Shown here: one piece after another, positions 18,001 through 25,780 of the stretch
How the letters are laid out: every line of letters begins with the position of its first letter
Position numbering within the stretch: position 1 is the first letter of the stretch
NCBI GenBank assembly: GCA_009783315.1
Contig: WRHI01000018.1
Coordinates: forward strand, 1 to 37,617
Length of the DNA stretch: 37,617 bases
Reading direction: 5' to 3'
Source of the DNA: Peptococcaceae bacterium
GTDB taxonomy: Bacteria; Bacillota; Desulfitobacteriia; Desulfitobacteriales; Syntrophobotulaceae
Notes under the pieces: generated by a model
Database searches by the model: none
Told to the model about the DNA's origin: nothing
Seen by the model: only the letters and a program-made list of their open reading frames with translations
Made by a program: the position numbers and the translations under genes

Positions 18001-18849
18001 GAGGGGTATGAAGGCCGCGCCGGTTTTCAGGACGGCAAACATAGCGATGATGAGTTCCGGGCTGCGTTCGGCGGCGATAGCGACGAAAGATCCTGGTCCG
18101 GCGCCACGCGCGCGGAGAGAATGGGCGAGGCGGTTTGCTTTGCGGTTGAATATGTCGTAGCTGAGTTCTTGATCTCTGAAGCCCAGCGCGGGGGCTTCGG
18201 GCAGACGGGTGGCGGTGTCTTCGAGCAGTTCGTGAATGCACTTGTCGTCGGAATAGGGAAAAACCGTTTCGTTGGCTTGCCGGATGAGGGCGCGCTCATG
18301 ATCTGAAACGATTCTGAGACTGCGCACCGGTTTTTCCGGGTTGGCGAGGACGTCCGCTATGACTGTTTCGAGTTGTTTGTGCTGGATGCGTATTTCGTCA
18401 TCGGTGAAGGCGCCCTCGTCATATAAATAGCGCATGGTGTGCGGTTGGCCGGGTTCGGATTCGGGAGCGGTCATGGCGGCAATGTGGCCGGCGGCCAGAG
18501 CTTCTTCCAGAAGGACGCCGCTGTTGGAGCCGCCGAAGAGGGCGGCATAGCTGCGCCCAGTTGGTTCCTGATGTGCTCCTGTCGCTGCGTCACGGGCGTC
18601 CAGGGTTTTTCTCACGGCGTCGAGGGCTGAGGCGTTATGGTCGATCTGAACCAAAACGGAGCGTATGCCGGCACCAGATGCGTATCCGAGGACAAAGGTG
18701 TGGTATTCTGTTTTCCGATGGAGCAGCAGGCAGTAGGCGCCGTACAAAAAGTTTTCCGCTGTGAGGCCCCATTGGGTGCAGCGTTCTGAAAGGGTTGAAG
18801 AATCTGTGCAAAGGGCATACTTTTTCGAGGAAACGTGACTTAAATACAT
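15097..18849 (-). CDS. Nonribosomal peptide synthetase, starter module plus C2 (truncated C-A-T-C)
   Basis: 1250 aa, first gene of the NRPS operon. Residues 1-190 look like the C-terminal half of a condensation domain without any HHxxxDG, so probably an inactive remnant. A1 follows (about 203-705, YTSGTTGRPKG at 369-379), then T1 (LGGHSL, Ser754) and a complete C2 (818-1250, HHIIADG at 949-955), where the protein ends. In A1 the segment that normally reads FDAxxWE is FSTAILE (415-421), so the Asp that binds the substrate amino group is Ser, and the usual NAYGPTE is NAYGLTEG. By alignment the pocket reads STLLVTAVPK. These changes are known in domains that load aryl or acyl acids, so a non-amino-acid or unusual starter is inferred. 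GGAGG lies 7 nt before ATG 18849. Confidence 0.93.
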   Translation of the reverse strand: MYLSHVSSKKYALCTDSSTLSERCTQWGLTAENFLYGAYCLLLHRKTEYHTFVLGYASGAGIRSVLVQIDHNASALDAVRKTLDARDAATGAHQEPTGRSYAALFGGSNSGVLLEEALAAGHIAAMTAPESEPGQPHTMRYLYDEGAFTDDEIRIQHKQLETVIADVLANPEKPVRSLRIVSDHERALIRQANETVFPYSDDKCIHELLEDTATRLPEAPALGFRDQELSYDIFNRKANRLAHSLRARGAGPGSFVAIAAERSPELIIAMFAVLKTGAAFIPLSLRYPPEFLGLILRHANVKLLLTTAPAAVTPVTDGIGVAALDLNTEETYTVNPQSDKSQTTDESQTSDTNLPRAAEFSPQSPAALIYTSGTTGRPKGVVVRHDTVVNYCEFNLREFHISEKDRIMQFAPFTFSTAILEITTTLISGAKLCLVPEPAVMDPGAFYQEMLTAAATILLAPPEYIGYLPLPPTLHIVETGASECKREISEKIVQTALHANAYGLTEGCVPTVWKGREGPRPRRIPIGKPVPNTQVYILDSHGESCGLYMPGELCVTGLSVSNGYLGDPERTAERFVPNPFGAGVMLRTGDIAQWSADGNIEYLGRADNQIQIRGMRVELEEVERALAQMPGVAGAAALSRPAPNGDAQIVAFVTPARGADNTPAPLDPNAIRLELYNRLLEHKVPSVVVPLEKLPMTPNGKIDKGALTALDIAAGEYTEPLSREEELVVRAFEETLGLTGIGTQANFFALGGHSLRAARAANLVEELSGIRLPLWQWFETPTVEGLAAVLKESQQTQNDTNTIPRYTPIPRATPQEVYPMSPAQRRLYLACQTDDTGTAYNIPVALEFAGAPDTARMQAALTALSQRQEVFRTSFHTQTSPNNTFVQRIAPPGQAPISLDVVPYALSDTPASLLAGFVRPFDLAKAPLLRAQAAVAPDGSRSVLLFDLHHIIADGTTMYLLLADFEALYNKGALSPEDKPLPEPPLQYKDFSEWARTRDLSAQKAHWLSVFADPAPTLNLITDFPRRRRSCVGGEKTAVIDVPLRGKIEALAAAHGATPYMVMLANLAVMLAKYTRQEDITIGTPAAGRVHQDLERIAGMFVNTVALRSRPVRNKQFSEFLREIRLSCLLAFENQEYPFEELTEALALPQDPTRNPLFDVMLIMQNTEPFTVNPEGLRFIQTVINPESAKFDLTFDITERPNGYHVKLIYSAALYRPESAEAMLRHYLALLDAATAAPAKTIGDLSLANQ
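17798..17840. repeat. 18-nt tandem repeat inside A1
   Basis: Two units of TCAGWTGTCTGACTTTYR (17798-17815, 17816-17833) plus a partial third encode SDKSQTTDESQTSDT in A1, again in the loop just before the SGTTG motif. Each unit contains a small self-complementary core (TCAGA...TCTGA). Confidence 0.7.
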
Positions 18850-19095
18850 TTAATTTCCTCCAATACTAGAAATTGTAAAACATTTATCAAAAAAATTATC
18901 ACATTGTTGATTTTCATTGTTGATTCTACTTGATCCGTCAAATTCCTGCTTGTTCCGATTAATATTCGGTTGACTTTCCCTTTTGGATTTGACACAATAA
19001 TAGGGTAAAGGGAGATCATTTTGAATGGTTGCATGGATTGTTTCATTTGTTAATTAGATTTCCAATAACTGTTGTGGGAGAGTTGCTAAAGCATT
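18850..19095. promoter_or_regulatory. Divergent intergenic region between NRPS operon and exporter genes
   Basis: 246 bp, AT-rich compared with its flanks. For the exporter genes a candidate promoter is TTGACT (18970-18975), 17 nt, CACAAT (18993-18998). For the NRPS operon a weaker candidate on the minus strand is TTGACG (18936-18941), 17 nt, AATGAA (18913-18918). Two copies of CATTGTTGATT (18902-18912, 18915-18925) lie between them, 13 bp apart, and could be a regulator site. The sharing of one regulatory region suggests co-control, which is inference. Confidence 0.4.
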
Positions 19096-21138
<2,043 letters not shown>

Positions 21139-21140
21139 TT

Positions 21141-23522
21141 ATGGGCAAGTTGAGCATGCATGCTTTTGCTAATATCCGTAAAGCGAGGGCCGTTTCTTTT
21201 TCTTTGGTGTTTTTCTTTGTTGTCGCGGCGTTTTTGCTCAACGCGGGGTTGCTGGTCGTCGTCAATTATGGGGGATTTTTTGCTGAACTGAAAGAGGAGC
21301 TGCGGCCAACGGACGCCTATTTTTTGCTGCCGGATGCTATGTATACGGAGGGAGCTGAGGCCGCCATCAAGGATAGCCCTCATATCCGGCAAACCCAACA
21401 TCATGAACTTCTAAGACTTGATACCGAAATTGTTTTTCAGGATAAATTACAGTCGTTCAATATTTTGTTGGCCAATATGGATGAACCCAGGAGTTTGAGC
21501 AAATGGAAATATGTTGGTAAACATCTGGCCCCGCGGGATATGGGCGTCTATGTGCCGGATATTTTCCGGACGGCTGGGTATCAGCTGGATGATAAGGTTG
21601 AATTGAGATATATGGACAAAGAATCTGGTAAAAGCAAAAAGCTTGTTTTCACGGTGAGAGGATATACAGAAGACATTTTTTTTAGCTCCAGGGCCACAGG
21701 TTCTTTGACTTTTTATCTGCCTGCCGGGACATGGCAAAGGCTGGCGGAGATTTTGGATGATCCTGCTTACAGGGCTCATGTGATGTTTGCCAATGTGGAT
21801 GATGTTAAAAACGTCCAAGGTGTGGAGAGAGGGATTCGGGAGGTTTTGGAGGCGGAATCCGTTGTGTTTGCGGCTGAGAGCGCTTTTGCCGCGCCCCTTG
21901 CTGTGGATCTGATTCTGGTTGAGAATGCCCGCTGTATGATGACCATTATGATTGCGTCGATGATTGTGGTTTTTGCTCTAATTGTTGTGTTGGTATGTAT
22001 GTTGGTTGTGCGGTTCCGGATTGTGAACAGCGTTGAAGAGGATATTGTGAAAATTGGTTCTCTTAAGTCTGTGGGTTATACCAGCCGGCAGATTGTTTCG
22101 TCTGTTCTGCTCCAGTTTCTCCTGATCTCCGGGTTGGGTAGTCTGCTTGGCGTGGTGCTCTCCTATCCGGCGCTGCCCTTTGTTTCGGCGGTTTTGGAGC
22201 AGCAGTCCGGGTTGAAGTGGGAGCAGGGGTTGGATAGCCAGGTCAGCCTGATGGCGATGGCGGCCATCGGCATGATTGTGGTGGCGGTGTCCTGGCTGGC
22301 CGCGCGCCGAATCAACAAGCTGAATCCCAGCAGAGCGTTGCGCAAGGAGGTGACGTCGCGCACATTCAAAAAGAACCGTTTGCCCCTGGAAGGCGCTAAA
22401 GGTCGCTTGTCGGTGCTGTTGGCGTATAAATCTGTTCTGCAAAATATGAAACAGCAGGTTATGATAGCCTTTATTCTGATTTCTGTGTCTTTCGCCGGGG
22501 CTTATGGTGTGATTATGTATTATAATACGACGGTTGATACGAAAGCCTTTGCGGAGGTTCCCGGGGTGGAGATATGCAGCGTTATTGTTCAGCTTAACCC
22601 GGAACGGGATCAGCTTCAGGCGGTTAAAGCCATCGAGGGCATGGGCGCTGTTCGAAAGGCGCAATATCTGGAAATGGGAAGAGTGACGGTTGAGGGTCAG
22701 GAAGCCGGGGCTTTTGTGATGGAGGATTATGCTGGGAAAGAGTCTCTGCAGGTGTATAAGGGCCGGTATCCGCGCTCCGGCAAGGAGATTGCGCTGGCGG
22801 GGATTCTGGCTGAAAAGTTAGGGAAGACCGTGGGGGACAAGGTTTCTGTGGGATATGGGCAAAACAAGGAGACGTTTACAGTTGTTGGGCTGTCCAACGG
22901 GTCCGCCATGGGTGGCGAGAATGTTTCTGTGCTGGCTCAGGATTACCGGCTGCTCAATCCGCATTTTCGTTTCCAGTCTCTGTATGTTTATTTGGAGAAA
23001 GGCGCTGACGCTGAAAGAGCTGTTAAGGATGTCAAGAATCTGGTGGATGAGGAGATGTTGTTGGGTGTGACGAATTTTGATAAGGAGCTGGCTGATAACA
23101 TGGCTTCCTATCAGAGCGTCGTTGCCGCTATGGGGGTTATTATGCTGACGACGACAGCCTTTGTGGTGTGGATGGTGTTGTATTTTGTTATCAACACATC
23201 AATTACCCGTAAAAAAAGAGAGTTGGGGATCCAGAAGGCGGTTGGGTACACGACGTTCCAGTTGATGAACCAGCTTTCCATAGGTGTGATGATCCCCATT
23301 GTTATTGGCGCGGTTATTGGCAGTTTTTTGGGCGCGGTTTTTACGAACCCGCTGATGTCTATGGTGATGAAGAGTATGGGCATGATGAAGGCCGGATTCA
23401 TTGTGGATCCGGTGTGGGTTGCTTTGTTTGGCGCGGCGACTGTTGTGATGTCTTATTTTCTGTCTTTGCTGATATCGTTTCGGATACGAAAGGTTTCGCC
23501 TTATCAGATGGTTATGGAGTGA
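21141..23522 (+). CDS. FtsX/MacB-type ABC transporter permease
   Basis: 793 aa from ATG 21141, with GGGGTGG 5-11 nt upstream inside the end of the ATPase gene; an in-frame GTG at 21132 is a less likely start. Eight membrane segments are predicted by eye: 18-42, 264-291, 319-345, 366-388, 438-461, 660-685, 712-735, 757-780. Two extracytoplasmic domains (about 43-263 and 462-659) are each followed by three helices, giving two FtsX units. The sequences IVKIGSLKSVGYTSRQI and RELGIQKAVGYTTFQL are the coupling loops typical of this family. With the upstream ATPase it forms one exporter, most plausibly for the NRPS product; the substrate is inferred from position only. Confidence 0.9.
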   Translation: MGKLSMHAFANIRKARAVSFSLVFFFVVAAFLLNAGLLVVVNYGGFFAELKEELRPTDAYFLLPDAMYTEGAEAAIKDSPHIRQTQHHELLRLDTEIVFQDKLQSFNILLANMDEPRSLSKWKYVGKHLAPRDMGVYVPDIFRTAGYQLDDKVELRYMDKESGKSKKLVFTVRGYTEDIFFSSRATGSLTFYLPAGTWQRLAEILDDPAYRAHVMFANVDDVKNVQGVERGIREVLEAESVVFAAESAFAAPLAVDLILVENARCMMTIMIASMIVVFALIVVLVCMLVVRFRIVNSVEEDIVKIGSLKSVGYTSRQIVSSVLLQFLLISGLGSLLGVVLSYPALPFVSAVLEQQSGLKWEQGLDSQVSLMAMAAIGMIVVAVSWLAARRINKLNPSRALRKEVTSRTFKKNRLPLEGAKGRLSVLLAYKSVLQNMKQQVMIAFILISVSFAGAYGVIMYYNTTVDTKAFAEVPGVEICSVIVQLNPERDQLQAVKAIEGMGAVRKAQYLEMGRVTVEGQEAGAFVMEDYAGKESLQVYKGRYPRSGKEIALAGILAEKLGKTVGDKVSVGYGQNKETFTVVGLSNGSAMGGENVSVLAQDYRLLNPHFRFQSLYVYLEKGADAERAVKDVKNLVDEEMLLGVTNFDKELADNMASYQSVVAAMGVIMLTTTAFVVWMVLYFVINTSITRKKRELGIQKAVGYTTFQLMNQLSIGVMIPIVIGAVIGSFLGAVFTNPLMSMVMKSMGMMKAGFIVDPVWVALFGAATVVMSYFLSLLISFRIRKVSPYQMVME

Positions 23523-23641
23523 GTATCCGGAAAACAGACATGTCGGGATCCACTATCCAATATTCCCGGACGCCCGCTTGAAGGTTTTGCAATTCGTCAG
23601 CTGGGTGACGGCTCCTGTATCGCGCGTAATCCTGATCAGAG

Positions 23642-24109
23642 ATGCCCCATATTAAGTTCAGTGGAATTCACTTGTATCAGTTCCATGTAGCCGGAGACGG
23701 TGAAGGAAATATGTTTTCTTTGTATGGCGTGGACGATACAGGCACCCGGTTTTTTGACAGGAACAAGCTGGAGATAAATACTCTTTATTCAGCCAGCCTG
23801 CAGGGCGCAACAACAGCATTGCAGATTCCTGTGGTAGAGATTGAAGAGGGCGGATATGTCAGCAGGGAACTCATGGTGATAACCTTGGCCAATGATTCCA
23901 GCATTCCGGCAAAGACGCCTTTTGCCCTCTATGAGCCTGCTTCAGACCAAGCATTTATCAGTTTTGACACTTATAAAGCTATAATTGAGCAAAACCTGAA
24001 GATTTCCTGGGATGTATTTGTGAAAAGAAGTGACGCGGAAGAGGATTTTGGCTTTCGGGCCATATATAAAAGGAGTTTGAATAACGAACAACAGCCGGCG
24101 TCAGGATGA
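23642..24109 (+). CDS. Hypothetical protein
   Basis: 155 aa starting at ATG 23642, 119 nt after the permease. No family was recognised. It has no signal peptide or membrane segment. The sequence looks like a compact mostly beta protein (FHVAGDGEGNMFSLYGVDDT, ELMVITLAND) with a short charged C-terminus. The ribosome binding site is poor (CAGAG). It may be read through from the exporter genes, since no clear terminator was seen between them. It ends 23 nt before the convergent mazF stop. Confidence 0.6.
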   Translation: MPHIKFSGIHLYQFHVAGDGEGNMFSLYGVDDTGTRFFDRNKLEINTLYSASLQGATTALQIPVVEIEEGGYVSRELMVITLANDSSIPAKTPFALYEPASDQAFISFDTYKAIIEQNLKISWDVFVKRSDAEEDFGFRAIYKRSLNNEQQPASG

Positions 24110-24132
24110 GCCTGGTGTTGAGTTTACGTTCG

Positions 24133-24465
24133 TCATACCGTCCGCCTTATTTCCGAAAAAAGAATTCCAATAATAACATCCAAGATGTCGTCCGGGATTC
24201 TTTCTATAACCGAGTATCCACGGGTGTTAATATCTAAGGCTTTAATATGTTGGCATAAGACGAAACCTGTCGTCTTTGTTCTGTCGTCAAGTGGTACATG
24301 CAAAGGGAATTCTCTTCTGGCGTTCGTGATAGGGCAAGCTAAAACCAAACGAACCTTTTCATTAAAAACATTATTGCTGACGATCACAGCAGGTCTAGGC
24401 CCAGCTTGTTCATGCCCGCTTTGCGGACTAAAATTGGTTCTGATAATGTCCCCTTGTTTTACCAT
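24133..24465 (-). CDS. mazF: MazF/PemK-type endoribonuclease toxin
   Basis: 110 aa, normal length for the family. It begins MVKQGDIIRTNFSP and continues GPRPAVIVSN, the conserved N-terminal strand and RPxxV segment of MazF/PemK toxins, which cleave mRNA at short sequence motifs. The C-terminus ends in a helix (DILDVIIGILFSEI), also typical. Its ATG overlaps the antitoxin stop by 7 bases (ATGGTAA), so the two are translationally coupled. The recognition sequence of the RNase cannot be read from this. Confidence 0.9.
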   Translation of the reverse strand: MVKQGDIIRTNFSPQSGHEQAGPRPAVIVSNNVFNEKVRLVLACPITNARREFPLHVPLDDRTKTTGFVLCQHIKALDINTRGYSVIERIPDDILDVIIGILFSEIRRTV

Positions 24466-24707
24466 ACTTCATCCCCTACAGGATCACCCCAATCAATATT
24501 GATGGGCTCATATTCTCCGTCGAAATCTTCAAACAATTCTTCGATGGTCTTGTGGTGGGCGTTGTCCGCTTTTTTTAAAATGAGACTGTTATCCTTGGCT
24601 GTTATTTCGATAGTGTCATTTTCTGACATATTCACACTATCCAATAACATTTTAGGCAATCTAATCCCTTGAGAATTTCCCCATTTCACAATTGTCGCTG
24701 TGCTCAT
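24459..24707 (-). CDS. mazE: MazE-type antitoxin, AbrB/SpoVT fold
   Basis: 82 aa. The first half (ATIVKWGNSQGIRLPKMLL) is the swapped-hairpin DNA-binding fold of MazE. The acidic C-terminal tail (EELFEDFDGEYEPI, then DWGDPVGDEVW) is what binds and blocks MazF in known pairs. AGAGGAGG lies 8 nt before ATG 24707. The pair has its own promoter and a palindrome over the -10 box, as expected for autoregulation. Confidence 0.9.
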   Translation of the reverse strand: MSTATIVKWGNSQGIRLPKMLLDSVNMSENDTIEITAKDNSLILKKADNAHHKTIEELFEDFDGEYEPINIDWGDPVGDEVW

Positions 24708-24772
24708 GCCAAAGCCTCCTCTTAAAAACTGCCTTGAAACGGCCTCCTTGATATTATTTCTTCCTGTCTTTC

Positions 24773-24790
24773 TGTATATACATAGTATAT
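24773..24790 (-). promoter_or_regulatory. Palindromic operator at the mazEF promoter
   Basis: ATATAC-ATA-GTATAT (24776-24790) is a perfect inverted repeat that covers the -10 box, and TGTATATACA (24773-24782) is an overlapping perfect palindrome. Both fit binding of a MazE-MazF complex, which is known to repress its own operon in other bacteria. Confidence 0.6.
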
Positions 24791-24812
24791 CCTTAATCGC
24801 AAAAATTGTGAA
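24784..24812 (-). promoter_or_regulatory. Promoter of mazEF
   Basis: On the minus strand TTCACA (24807-24812), a 17-nt spacer and TATACT (24784-24789) match the vegetative sigma consensus at 5 of 6 positions in each box. The leader to the mazE start is about 70 nt. Confidence 0.7.
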
Positions 24813-24826
24813 CAGGTATATTTTGA

Positions 24827-24843
24827 CTGTTTTTAGCTGAGAT
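24827..24843 (-). repeat. 17-nt match to the MITE end
   Basis: On the minus strand this reads ATCTCAGCTAAAAACAG, identical over 17 nt to the left end of the element at 33302-33455. No second end was found nearby, so it may be a solo or eroded end. It lies just upstream of the mazEF -35 box. Confidence 0.5.
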
Positions 24844-25213
24844 ATGAAGTTTACTCCGTCGGAACCGCGAGTGGGCGGACTGATGTCAATGACAACAAAA
24901 TATTAACAAAAGATAAGGCGGTTAGTTGAAAAGTTAAGTGCGATCCCTTTCGGAGGGTACACAGATTTCTTAAAAGGCATGGAAAAACAGGCCGAACGAA
25001 GTGTTTTCTTTTGACTTAAAATGCTGTACGATGGGGTTTAGAGATGGCAAAAGCTCTGAAAAAGGGTATGTCAAACCGAAATGACATATGCCGATCGTGT
25101 AGGCACTCCTTTCATAGATGATGCCAACAAAAAATGGTATGTTTGGTATCCAGAGTTTTTGTCTGACTTCGATTTGTAACCGATAGGCATTGGGTATTAA
25201 GGAAGAAAACTTT
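24844..25213. other. Intergenic stretch with a possible gene remnant
   Basis: Mostly non-coding. It contains one copy of the GATCCCTTTCGGAGGGT motif (24942-24958) and a 32-codon open frame on the plus strand (25081-25179) ending KWYVWYPEFLSDFDL. That composition looks like the C-terminal end of a real protein, but there is no ribosome binding site and a stop codon lies a short way upstream in the same frame, so a decayed gene end is more likely than a functional gene. A promoter for the following lipoprotein gene was not identified with confidence. Confidence 0.35.
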
Positions 25214-25564
25214 ATGAAGAAAAAGCACCTCGTCCTGGCTTGTGTCCTCATCTTATTGTGCGGCTTGGGTCTTGTTGCTTGTAAAAGTCATGATGAAGGT
25301 ATCGATAAAAATCTCATTGGGCAATGGGGAGGGGAGCATGGTCCTGTATACGCGTTTTATGAAAACGGCAAATATGAACAGTACCCAGACACAAGAGTAA
25401 ATGGCAGATATACTACAAAAAACAATAAGATAACTTTTGAGCCTTCTATTAGGTTTAGAGATATTACAGGAGATAAATTTGTTTTGACCTATTCAATTGA
25501 AGGAGACACGTTGACACTTTCAAGCAACGGCAGCGCAAGAACCAGCTATACAAGATTAAAATAG
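25214..25564 (+). CDS. Small secreted lipoprotein, lipocalin-like
   Basis: 116 aa from ATG 25214 with AAGGAAG upstream. Residues 1-21 are a signal peptide ending in the lipobox LVAC, so the mature protein is probably lipid-anchored at the outer face of the membrane. The rest (GQWGGEHGPVYAFYENGKY, then NGRYTTKNNKITF and EGDTLTLSS) follows the short beta-strand pattern of small lipocalin-like lipoproteins found in Clostridia. No specific role can be given. A rho-independent terminator follows. Confidence 0.75.
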   Translation: MKKKHLVLACVLILLCGLGLVACKSHDEGIDKNLIGQWGGEHGPVYAFYENGKYEQYPDTRVNGRYTTKNNKITFEPSIRFRDITGDKFVLTYSIEGDTLTLSSNGSARTSYTRLK

Positions 25565-25665
25565 AAGGCTAGAATTCTCGAATATGTAATCTGAGCTGAC
25601 GCCAATCCCAATAATATGTAATAAGACTTATTGGCAGATTTGATATCATAAAGAATATATTTCAT

Positions 25666-25710
25666 ACAGCCGTACAACCTAATGAATAATTAGGCCGAAG
25701 GCTGTTTTTT
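25666..25710 (+). terminator. Rho-independent terminator after the lipoprotein gene
   Basis: ACAGCC (25666-25671) pairs with GGCTGT (25700-25705), with an inner CCTAAT/ATTAGG stem, followed by a run of T. It separates the lipoprotein gene from adhE. Confidence 0.75.
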
Positions 25711-25780
25711 GTTGTGGTGTCATGTTGGCAAGGCTTCGTTGCCGCCAGCGAATGATCAATCATGAGAAGGAGATTGTATT

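Noticed and set aside
18600-18849. Full condensation domain at the start of the first NRPS
   Set aside because: No HHxxxDG and only about 190 residues, less than half of a C domain; called a remnant instead.
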